The translations under genes were made by a program, and so were the position numbers. The notes below the pieces were generated by a model, which saw only the letters and a program-made list of their open reading frames with translations, was not told the DNA's origin and did not search any database. From Caballeronia cordobensis (lineage in GTDB: Bacteria; Pseudomonadota; Gammaproteobacteria; Burkholderiales; Burkholderiaceae), in NCBI RefSeq assembly GCF_001544575.2, contig NZ_FCNY02000005.1, positions 310,001 to 374,000 on the forward strand: DNA of 64,000 nt, in the 5' to 3' direction. Shown piece by piece: positions 50,374 through 60,200 of the stretch (positions are counted from its first letter, which is position 1; each line of letters begins with the position of its first letter).

Positions 50374-51165
50374 ATGACACGTCTGAAATCGCTGCCTCTG
50401 CTCGCCGCGGCCTGCGCGAGCCTGATCGCATTGCCCGCCGGCGCGCGCACGCTCGCCGAGGTCATGCAGACGAAGACCCTGAACGTGGTGACGACGGCAT
50501 CGAGTCCGCCGCACGGCTTTCTCGATCCCGCGTCGAACTCGATGAAAGGCATCATGGTCGATGTCGCCGATGCGATCGGCAAGCGCATGGGCGTCTCGGT
50601 GAAGCTGACCGATGTGCCCTTCGACGGCCTGATTCCGACGCTCACGTCGGGCCGCGCCGACGTGATGGCCGCGCCGCTTTTCATCACCGAAGAGCGCGCG
50701 CAGGTGGTCGATTTCAGCGCGCCGATCTACGGCTGGGGCGAAGGCGTGGTGATCCGCGATGGCGACAAGAAGCACTATGGCTCGCTCGCCGACTTCAAGG
50801 GCGCGAAGGTCGGCACGCTCGTCGACAGCGTGCAGTACAAGATGATCAAGGCGCTGCCCGGCACCGATGTATCGACGTATCAGGACTACTTCTCGCTGCT
50901 CGCCGACGTGCGCGTGGGCCGCATCGATCTCGGCGTGGTCGATCCGCCAAGCGTGCTGTATCAGATCAAGGCGAAGTCGATTCCGGGCGTGACGCTCGAC
51001 GCGGACTATCGCGCGCAGAAGCAGTGGCAAGTGGGCGCGTGCACGCAGAAGAACAATCCGACGCTGCTCGCCGCCATCAACGATGCGCTCGCCAAAATGA
51101 AGCAGGACGGCGAACTGCACACGATCCTCGCCAAATGGGGCGTGGCGGGCATGGAAAGCCATTAA
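50374..51165 (+). CDS. Polar amino-acid-type periplasmic binding protein
   Basis: Receptor of 263 residues. The signal peptide ends at LPAGARTLA (about residue 25). The mature part is a type II binding fold of the HisJ/GlnH group (GIMVDVADAIGKRMGVSVKLTDVPFDGLIPTLTSGRADVMAAPLFITEERAQVVDFSAPI). The ligand Arg/Asp pair typical of amino-acid binding appears as TEERAQ and in the VDPPSV region. The start is ATG 50374. First of three importer genes, 44 bp after the arginase-family gene. Confidence 0.9.
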   Translation: MTRLKSLPLLAAACASLIALPAGARTLAEVMQTKTLNVVTTASSPPHGFLDPASNSMKGIMVDVADAIGKRMGVSVKLTDVPFDGLIPTLTSGRADVMAAPLFITEERAQVVDFSAPIYGWGEGVVIRDGDKKHYGSLADFKGAKVGTLVDSVQYKMIKALPGTDVSTYQDYFSLLADVRVGRIDLGVVDPPSVLYQIKAKSIPGVTLDADYRAQKQWQVGACTQKNNPTLLAAINDALAKMKQDGELHTILAKWGVAGMESH

Positions 51166-51182
51166 CGCGGACGGAGCACGCC

Positions 51183-51875
51183 ATGACGCTCGACATCCTC
51201 AAGACCTATCTGGAGCCGCTGTTGCAGGGCGCGTGGTGGACGTTCGCGCTGTTCGCCGCGTCCTCGCTGCTGTCGGTCGCGCTCGGGCTGGCGGTGTGTT
51301 TCTGCCGCATGTCGTCGGTCGCGCCGGTGCGCTCGGCCGCGAAGGTGTATATCGACATCATTCGCGGCACGCCGCTGCTCGTGCAGCTTTTCTTTCTCTA
51401 CTACGGCCTGCCCGAACTCGGCGTGGTGATTCCCGGCTTCGTCGCGGGCGTGCTCGGGCTCGTGCTCAACTTCGGCGCGTATCTCGCGGAGCTGTTTCGC
51501 GGCGGCATCCAGTCGGTGGACAACGGGCAGTTCGAGGCATCGCGCGCGCTCGGCATGACGCGCGCCCAGCGCATGCGCGTGATCGTCATGCCGCAGGCGC
51601 TGCGCACGATCTTTCCCGCGCTCGGCAACTATGCGCTGGTGCTGGTGAAGGATACGTCGCTCGTCGCGGTCATCAGCGTGTACGAACTCATGCGCGCCGG
51701 GCAGATGCTCGCCGGCGCGACGTTTCGCGCGCTGCTGGTGTATTCGCTCGTCGGCGCGATCTACTTCGTGATGTGCGGCGCGCTGTCGTATCTGTTCCGC
51801 CGCGCGGAGAAGTCGCTGTCGATTCCCGGCTACTGGAGCGGCTCGCCGGACCACAACCCCGCCGCGAAAATCTGA
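51183..51875 (+). CDS. Polar amino-acid ABC transporter permease (HisM/GlnP family)
   Basis: Permease of 230 residues with about five spans. The family motif around the EAA loop reads EASRALGMTRAQRMRVIVMPQALRTIFPALGN. The N-terminal region has IDIIRGTPLLVQLFFLYYGLPELG. Single permease gene, so it probably works as a homodimer. The start is ATG 51183 behind GGACGGAGCACGCC, 17 bp after the receptor stop. Confidence 0.92.
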   Translation: MTLDILKTYLEPLLQGAWWTFALFAASSLLSVALGLAVCFCRMSSVAPVRSAAKVYIDIIRGTPLLVQLFFLYYGLPELGVVIPGFVAGVLGLVLNFGAYLAELFRGGIQSVDNGQFEASRALGMTRAQRMRVIVMPQALRTIFPALGNYALVLVKDTSLVAVISVYELMRAGQMLAGATFRALLVYSLVGAIYFVMCGALSYLFRRAEKSLSIPGYWSGSPDHNPAAKI

Positions 51876-51889
51876 CAGGAGCGCCGTGC

Positions 51890-52624
51890 ATGGAACCGAT
51901 CATTTCGATGCGCGCCGTCTCCAAGTGGTACGGCGATTTCCAGGTGCTCGACAACATCGATCTCGACGTGCAGGCGGGCGAACGGCTCATCCTGTGCGGC
52001 CCGTCCGGATCGGGCAAGTCGACGACCATTCGGCTCGTCAACGCGCTGGAGGATCATCAGAAGGGCGAGATCGCCGTGAACGGCATCGCGCTCGATGGCC
52101 GCGCGGCAAGCATTCGCCGCGTGCGCGCCGACGTCGGCATGGTGTTTCAGCACTTCAATCTGTTTCCGCATCTCACCGCGCTCGGCAACTGCACCGCCGC
52201 GCTCAGGCTCGTCAAGAAAATGCCCGCGAAGGAAGCCGATGCGCGCGCGATGCACTACCTCGAACGCGTGAAGCTCGGGGCGCATGCGCACAAGCATCCG
52301 GGGCAGTTGTCGGGCGGACAGAAGCAGCGCGTGGCGATTGCGCGCAGCCTGTGCATGCAGCCGCGCATCATGCTGTTCGACGAGCCGACCTCGGCGCTCG
52401 ATCCCGAGATGGTGAAGGAAGTGCTCGATACGATGATGCAGCTCGCACGCGACGGCATGACGATGATCTGCGTCACGCACGAAATGGGCTTCGCGCGCGA
52501 GGTGGGCGACCGCATCGTCTTCATGGATCATGGCAAGATTGTCGAAAGCTGCGAGCCGCGGCGCTTTTTCAGCGCGCCGCAATCGGCGCGGGCGCGCGAG
52601 TTTCTCGGGCAGATCGTCGCCTGA
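51890..52624 (+). CDS. Polar amino-acid ABC transporter ATPase (GlnQ/HisP family)
   Basis: ATPase of 244 residues with Walker A GPSGSGKSTTIR, Q-loop VFQHFNLFPHLT, signature LSGGQKQRVAIARSL, Walker B IMLFDEPTSALDPE and H-loop VTHEMGFA. The start is ATG 51890 with ACAGGAGCGCCGTGC. Completes the importer with the two genes upstream. Likely ligands are amino acids or guanidino acids, given the arginase-family gene at the head of the operon. Confidence 0.93.
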   Translation: MEPIISMRAVSKWYGDFQVLDNIDLDVQAGERLILCGPSGSGKSTTIRLVNALEDHQKGEIAVNGIALDGRAASIRRVRADVGMVFQHFNLFPHLTALGNCTAALRLVKKMPAKEADARAMHYLERVKLGAHAHKHPGQLSGGQKQRVAIARSLCMQPRIMLFDEPTSALDPEMVKEVLDTMMQLARDGMTMICVTHEMGFAREVGDRIVFMDHGKIVESCEPRRFFSAPQSARAREFLGQIVA

Positions 52625-52668
52625 ACGCTTGCGCATCGTCGCGGCACGCGGGCCCACCTGGACATCAC

Positions 52669-53460
52669 ATGAACGACATGACGCAAGACGAGGGATCGCG
52701 GCTCTACATCAATTCGCTTGCGCGCGGCCTGCAACTGCTCACCGCGTTCAACGAGCACCGCCCGGCTATGAAGCTCGGCGATCTCGCCGAGGCCGCCGGC
52801 ATGACCAAGAGCGCCGCGCAACGCTTTGCCTTCACGCTCGTCGCGCTCGGCTATCTGAACAAGAACGAAACCACCAAGGTGTACTCGCTCGCGCCGCGCT
52901 CGCTCGAAGTCGGCTTGCGTTACCTGCAGACGAGCGCGCTCGTGAAAAGCGCCAATCCGTATGTTCATGCGCTCAATCGCGCGTGTGGCGAGACCTGCAT
53001 CGTCGCCGAGCTGGATGGCCACGATGTCGTGTATATCGCGCGCTTTCCCACGCATCGCGAGATGTTCGTCAACATGCCGATCGGCATGCGCCTGCCGGTC
53101 TACTGCACGGCGACGGGCCGCGCCATTCTCTCGCGCCTGCCCGAGGCCACCGCTTCCGCGCTGCTCGAAGCGTGCGAGCGCGTGCCTTATACATCGGAGA
53201 CCGTGACCGATCTCGGGCGGCTCAACGCGCTGCTCGTCGAAGCGCGCGGGCGCGGCTTTGCGTGGGCCAACGGCGAGTACTACACCGGCGACATCAACAT
53301 CGCGGCGGCGATCCTCGCGCCCAATGGCAAGCCAGTGGGTGCGGTCAACGTGTCCGCGCCTTCGACCCGCTGGACCCTGGAACGCGCGATCGCCGAGATC
53401 GGGCCGCAGGTCGTCGAGACGGCGCGCGCCATCGGCGGGGCGAATCTATCTTCCGGTTGA
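52669..53460 (+). CDS. IclR-family transcriptional regulator
   Basis: Regulator of 263 residues. The winged helix is MKLGDLAEAAGMTKSAAQRFAFTLVALGYL. The effector domain includes ACGETCIVAELDGHDVVYIARFPTHREMF, LPVYCTATGRAILSRLPEA and FAWANGEYYTGDINIAAAILAP, similar to PcaR/PobR-like IclR proteins. It lies 44 bp after the ABC ATPase in the same direction, so it is likely the last gene of the arginase/ABC operon. The start is ATG 52669; ATG 52678 is possible and the ribosome-binding site is weak. Confidence 0.89.
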   Translation: MNDMTQDEGSRLYINSLARGLQLLTAFNEHRPAMKLGDLAEAAGMTKSAAQRFAFTLVALGYLNKNETTKVYSLAPRSLEVGLRYLQTSALVKSANPYVHALNRACGETCIVAELDGHDVVYIARFPTHREMFVNMPIGMRLPVYCTATGRAILSRLPEATASALLEACERVPYTSETVTDLGRLNALLVEARGRGFAWANGEYYTGDINIAAAILAPNGKPVGAVNVSAPSTRWTLERAIAEIGPQVVETARAIGGANLSSG

Positions 53461-53497
53461 GTGCGGCCGCGCAGCACGCGTTGCGCGTTCGTTCACG

Positions 53498-54085
53498 CTA
53501 TTCCCGGATCGCTTGCGGGTCCGGCTGAGTGTGAAGCACCAGAAACGCGCCCAGCAAACCCAGCCGCACGAGCGCGGGAAGAAAGACCGCGAGCGCCGCA
53601 AAAGCGAACACCGCCAGCATGATCCACGCGCGGGCCCATTGCATGCGCCGCCGGCCGCGCGTCTCCGCATCGCGGGCGGGACTCTGCCGGAAGCTCTCAT
53701 ACATAAGGACCATGTACGTCAACTCCACGAGCAGAAAGACGGTTGCATAGGCCGTCAACGGCACGTTCGCCACCCTGCTCGACGCCAGCCACGCGGTCGT
53801 GAAGGGAATGAGCGAGATCCAGAATAGATTCGCGAAGTTGGACCAGGCCAGCAGGCTCGTGAGCGAGCCCGCGTGTTTGAATACATGATGATGGTTCAGC
53901 CACACGACCGCGATGAACGCATAACTGACCACATAGCTGATCAGGTCAGGCCAGAGGTCGAGCAACGCGTGGCCATCGTTCTGCGTGGGAATCTTCAGCG
54001 CCAGCACCATGATCGTGATGATGACGGCGAAAATGCCGTCGGAGAGCGCGCTGAAACGGTCGAGGCTCGTCTTCGATTCGTTCAT
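53498..54085 (-). CDS. TMEM175-family potassium channel-like membrane protein
   Basis: Membrane protein of 195 residues with six predicted helices. The first helix begins RFSALSDGIFAVIITIMVLAL, the diagnostic Arg ... (F/L)SDG motif of bacterial TMEM175 (DUF1211) channels. A conserved VVWLNHHHVF segment follows helix 2-3. Single-repeat bacterial members assemble as tetramers and conduct potassium. It stands alone between the IclR gene (convergent, 37-bp gap) and the NRPS gene (same strand, 136 bp downstream of its start). A functional link to the NRPS is not evident. Confidence 0.87.
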   Translation of the reverse strand: MNESKTSLDRFSALSDGIFAVIITIMVLALKIPTQNDGHALLDLWPDLISYVVSYAFIAVVWLNHHHVFKHAGSLTSLLAWSNFANLFWISLIPFTTAWLASSRVANVPLTAYATVFLLVELTYMVLMYESFRQSPARDAETRGRRRMQWARAWIMLAVFAFAALAVFLPALVRLGLLGAFLVLHTQPDPQAIRE

Positions 54086-54221
54086 GAGCCGCGCGCCTTC
54101 AGAGAGCCGCGATGAAGCGCGCGATCCTGTCTTTCAGTTTCATGTCTCACTCCTTACGAATCTGATGGGCGCCGGAAGCGGTTTCATCACGATAAGGATA
54201 GCCGACCGATTCACCCGCGGC

Positions 54222-57200
54222 TCAACGCCCCGCGCGCGTGGCCATCGGCACGGCGGCTTCCTTCGCCTGATTCGACACTTCACGCGCGTCCAGATGCTTG
54301 CAGAAGACCTCCGCGACCCGTTCCGGCCGCGTGCCGACGAAATAGTGCTGCCCTTCCGGCAAGACTTCCAGCGCGGTCCGGTCCGCCAGCCCGGACCATG
54401 CGCGAAACCGCAGTGCATAGCCGCGCGTCAGGGAATCGTCGCCGCTCACGATGCAGAGCAACGGCGCCGCGATCTTGCCGGCGCCCCGCCGTTTCTCGTA
54501 CTCGAAAGTCAGCCGGGCATCCCTGCGGAAATTGCCCATCATGAACGCGACGACCTCCGGATCGACATCGTCGGTCGGTGCGCCCCAGCTCCGGATCATC
54601 GCGTGCAGTTTGGCGTCGCTCGTGAAGCGGAATGGCGCGGGCATCGGCAGCATGCGCAGCCATCCCGGTAACGGAAAGGCCGCTGCCACGGTGAGAAGCG
54701 CGACCTTTCGTCCGCGGCGTTCGAGCTGACGCACCAGTTCGAACGCCAGGAAACTGCCGACGCAATGGCCGTACACCGCGATCTCGCCGGTGTTCGCTGC
54801 AGCAAGCTCGTCGGCGCAGGCTTGCGCGATCTGTTCCACCGACACGTAATCTCGCGCATCGCTGCCAAGCTCGTTGCCCGGCAGCGCGATGGCGCGGACG
54901 GCGAGCGTCGGGTCGCGCGAACACAACGCATCGGCGAAAGGCCGGAACACCGTTGCGGACGCGCCGGCATACGGCGCGCAGACGACGGTGAGCCGCGTCG
55001 GCGCCGCGCCGCGTGCGATCAGCGGCACCAGCGCGTGCGCGGCATCCGTATCGCGGGCAAGCAGCGCGGCGACGCCCGCGACCGTCGGCTGGCGATAAAA
55101 ATCGAGCTGGGCGATCTGCTTGCCGAACACGCCCGCGACGCGCGCCAGCGATGCGATCACCTTCAGCGAATGGCCGCCGAGCGCAAAGAAATCGTCATGC
55201 CGTCCCACGCGCTCCACGCCCAACAGCTCCTGCCAGATCCGCGCGATCGCGGTTTCGGCCTCGTCTTGCGGCGCCTCGTAGACCTTCGCCGCCACCGAGG
55301 ACCGGTCCGGCGCGGGCAGCGCCCGGCGGTCCAGCTTGCCGTTCTGCGTCAGCGGCAACGCGTCCAGATTCACGAAGGCGCTCGGCACCATGTAGTCCGC
55401 CAATACCATCGACAGTTGCGCGCGCAAGTCCGCCGCCGACACGGCCGCGCCGTCCTGGCCGACCACATAGCCGACCAGTCGCTTGTCATCCGAAGCATCC
55501 TGACGGACGATCACCACAGCCTCGCGCACGCCCCTGCATGCGAGCAGCTTCGCCTCGATCTCGCCCAGCTCGATCCGGAAGCCGCGGATCTTCACCTGAT
55601 CGTCGTTGCGTCCCGCGTATTCGAGCGTGCCGTCGGCGAGCCAGCGGCCGAGATCGCCGGTCTTGTACATCCGCGCGTGCGGATCGCTGCTGAACGGGTC
55701 CTTCACAAACCGCTGCGCGCTCAGTTCCGGACGGTTCAGATAGCCGCGCGCCACGCCCGCGCCGCCGACATACATCTCGCCGGTCACGCCCACCGGCGCG
55801 GGCTGGCCGTGCACGTCGAGCACATACATGCGCAGATCCGGAATCCGCCCGCCGATCGGGCTGCGGCCGGCGCGCTGCGCATCCAGCGCGCTCAACGCGC
55901 GGTAGGTCACGTGCACCGTCGTTTCGGTGATACCGTACATGTTCACCAGTTGCGTCGCCGCGTTCTCCTCGCGTGCATACCACGGCAGCAGAATCGCCGG
56001 TTCCAGCGCTTCGCCGCCGAACACCACCTGGCGCAACCGATGGGCGCAGCCGCTTTCGCCCTGCGCCGAGATCAGTTGCCGGAAAGCGCTCGGCGTCTGG
56101 TTCAGGATCGTCACGCCTTCGTCGCATAGCAGGCGATAGAAGTCCCGCGGCGACCGGCTCACCGCCTTGGGCACCACGACCAGACGGCCGCCGTACAGCA
56201 GCGCGCCCCAGATTTCCCACACGGAGAAGTCGAACGCGAACGAATGGAACAGCGTCCAGACATCCTGCGCGCCGAACCCGAACCAGTGGTTCGTGGCGCT
56301 GAAAAGCCGCACCACGTTGCGATGCTCGATCATCACGCCCTTGGGCTGCCCCGTCGATCCAGAGGTGTAGATCACGTAAGCGAGGCGCTGCGGGTTCAGA
56401 CCGGCGACCACCGGGTTGTGCGACGGCTGCGCTTCGAACGCGCGGCCGTCCAGCTCGATGACCGGCGCCGGCAGTTCGCCCAGCACGTCGCGCGTGCCGG
56501 CCTGCGCGAGCACCGCGACCGGCGCGCTGTCTTCGAGCATGTACGAGAGCCGTTCGGCGGGATAAGCGGGGTCCAGCGGCACGTAGCCCGCGCCCGACTT
56601 CAGAATGCCGAGCACCCCGATCACCATCTCGATACCGCGTTCCACGCAGATCACGACGCGGTCGTCGGGCTTGACGCCCTCGGCGATCAGGCGATGCGCC
56701 AGGCGATTAGCCCGCGCGTTCAATTCGCCGTAGGTCACGCGCTCGTCTTCGAACACCACCGCCACGGCGTCCCGCGATGTCGAGGCCTGCGCCTCGAACA
56801 GGGCCATCACCGTGGTGTCGGGCGCTTCCATCGTGATCTCGTTCCGTTTCACAAGCCATTGCTCGCGCTCGGCCGGCGGCAGCATGTCGAGCCGATGGAC
56901 GGGACGCGCCGGTTCGTGCGCCAGCGCGTCGGAGAGCGCTTCGAGCGTGCGGTTCATGTACGCGGCGACACGCGACGCATCGATCCGCGTATCGGCCTGC
57001 ATGACGAGTTCGAAGCCGTCGCCGGTATCGTTCACGGAGAGCACCAGCGGATAGCTCGTGCGTTCGTCGCCGTGCAGCACGACCACGCCGCTTTCGCCCG
57101 CGTTGGCATCGCGCGTCCGGTCCGACGCCCGGCCATGCCGGTAGTTGAGCAGCGCGCTGAAGAGCGGCAACGGCGCGGCCACGCCGCTGCATCGCTGCGC

Positions 57201-60200
57201 CAGCGCCAGCGACGCGTGCTCGTGGTGCAGCAGCGTCGACAGCGCCGCATGCGTGTCCCGCACGGCATCGCTGACGCCGACATCGCGCAGGTCGATCCGG
57301 ATCGGCAGCGTATTGATGAAGAGCCCGAGCACGCGGTCCGCGCCCATGCCGCCCTGCATGCGGCCGAGGAGCACCGTGCCGAACACCACGTCTTCACGGC
57401 CCGACACGCGCCCGAGCACATGCGCCCACGCGAGATGGAACAGGCTCGCCACGCTCACGCCGAGCTTGCGCGCCGCCTCGCGCAAATGCCCGTTCAGTTC
57501 GGACCCGAGCACCGTCCTGAATTCGGCGATGCCCGCGCCGTCGCCTTGCACATCGCTCAGGCCGTAAGGCAGCGTGGGTTCGTCCACATCGCCGAGCACT
57601 TCGCGGAAGTAGGCCGCGTGCTCGCCCGGTTCGATGCCGAGCCGCGCCTGCGCGATGAAATTGCGATACGGGAGCGGCGCGGGCAAGCGCTCGACCTCCC
57701 CGCGCAGGATCGTTTCGATCTCTTCGAGCATCAGTTCGAGACCGGTGAAGTCCATCACCATGTGATGACCCAGCAATTGCATCAGCCAGCGGCCATGGGC
57801 GGCGTCGCGCGCCACGATCATGCGCATGACCGGCGCACGCCGTATGTCCAGCCGATGACGCCGCGAGTCGAACCGCCGGGCCAGTTGCGCCTCGATCTCG
57901 CCATCCTGCGGCGACAGCGCGATCTCCTCGACGATCAGCCGCGCCTCGCGCCACACCACCTGCACCGGCTCGGGCAGGCCTTCCCAGAGCACGGCCGTGC
58001 GCAGAATGTCGTGACGCGCGATCACCGTCTGCAAAGCCTCGACAAAGCGTTCGACCGGCACGCGCTCGGGCATGGCGAGCATCATGCTTTGCAGATACGG
58101 ATCGCTCTCGCCGCCCTCCATGTGGTGAAAGAGCATCCCTTCGTGCAACGGCGCGAGCGGATAGATATCCTGCACGTTGCGCGCCCCGCCCTCCACCTGC
58201 GCCACCACCGCGGCGATGTGCGCCGCGCTCAACTTCACGAGCGGCAGCATCTCCGGCGTGATCGCTTCGCATGCCGCGGGAATGCCGTTCGGCGGCACCG
58301 TCACCGCGTTGCGCGCGCTCTGCACCGCGGCCGCCAGCGCCGCGATGCTCGGCTGGCTGAACAACACGCGCACATCGGCCTGCACGCCCGCCTCGCGCAT
58401 CCGTTCGATCAGCGTCACCGCCAGCAGCGAATGGCCGCCCAGCTCGAAGAAATTGTCGTGCCGGCCGATACGCTCGCGTCCCAGCACCTCGGCCCAGACC
58501 GCCGCGATACGCGTCTCTGTCTCGTCCGCCGGGGCTTCGTAGTCACGGCGGATGAACGCGCTGTCGTCGGGAGCCGGCAGCGCGCGGCGGTCCACCTTGC
58601 CGTTCGGCGTGAGCGGCAGCGTCTCGAGCATCACGTAGGCCGCCGGGACCATGTACTCGGGCAGCCCCTGCAACATATGCTCGCGCAACTGCGCGCCTTC
58701 CGGCGTGTCCTGCGCGGCGTCCGGCGTGTAATACGCCACCAGTTGTTTGTCGCCGCCGCTGCCCTGGCGGGCCAGCACCACCGCCTCGCGCACGCCCCGG
58801 TGCGCCGCCAGCCGTGCTTCGATCTCGCCAAGCTCGATGCGATAGCCGCGGATCTTGACTTGATGGTCGTTGCGGCCGAGGAATTCGAGACTGCCGTCGG
58901 GCAGCCAGCGGGCAAGGTCGCCCGTGCGGTACATGCGCGCGCCGGGCGCGTCGCTGAAGGCATCGTCGAGGAAGCGTTCGGCGGTCAGCTCCGGGCGATT
59001 CAGATAGCCGCGCGCAACGCCCGCGCCGCCGATATGCACCTCTCCGACCGCGCCGGGCGGCATCATCTGCCCGTGCGCATCGAGCAGGTAGACCTTCGTG
59101 CGGGCAAGCGGCCTGCCGATCGGCACATGGTCGCCGTCGAATCCGCGGGGCCGCTTCCACGCCGTTGCGCAGACCGTCGTTTCGGTCGGGCCGTAGGCAT
59201 TGAACACGTACACATCGGAGGGCACCGCGCGCATCAGCGGCACGCCCGGCGACTCGCCGCCGACGACGAGCACGTCGAGCGCCGTCAACTGCGCCAGCGA
59301 CTTCTGCCCTTGCAGCAGCGCCGGCGCCAGTTGCGCATGCGTGATGGCGTGCCGATGCATGTAGTCCAGCAGCGAGACGGCCGTGAGACAGTCTTCGCGA
59401 ATTGGAAGATAGAGCGCGGCGCCCGCGGCCAGGGCCATGAAGATGTCGGCCACGCTGACGTCGAAGCCGGGCGACACGAACTGAATGACGCGGCTGCCCG
59501 GACCCACGTCATAGAGCGCGATCTGCGCCACCGCGAGATTGACGATATTGCGATGCTCGACCATGACGCCCTTGGGCGTACCCGTCGATCCGGATGTGTA
59601 GATCACATACGCGAGGTTGCGAGGGCCGAGATCCACAACGTGCGGATTGTCTTCGATCGGCGTGTCGTCGAAGGATGCGGGATCGAGCACGGAAAGACCG
59701 CCGGTGTCGCCGAGCGCTGCGCGCCCCGCCGCGTCCGCGATCAGCAGCGCGGGTGTTGCGTCGCGGAGCATGTGAGCCAGCCGCTCGCCCGGATAAGCCG
59801 GATCGAGCGGCACGTAAGCGGCGCCCGCCTTGAGAATCGCCAGCAGCGCGACCACCAGTTCCAGGCGGCGTTCCATGCACAGCGCCACGCGCGCCTCGGG
59901 GCCGACGCCCAGCGCAATCAACCGGTGCGCGAGCCGGTTGGCCCGCACATTGAGCTGCGCATAGGTGAGCGACCAGTCTTCGAACACGAGCGCGATTGCA
60001 TCGGGCGTGCGCGCGGCCTGCTGCTCGCACAACTGGTGCACGCACAGTTCGTCGGGGAAAGCGGCCGCCGTGTCGTTCCATGTGTCGAGCAGCGCGCGTT
60101 CGCCGGGCAGCAGCAGCGCAAGCGCATGCAAGGGCGCGTCGGGTTGCGCGATCGCCTGTTCCAGAAACTGCGTGAAGCGCCGCAAATGCGTGGACACGGC

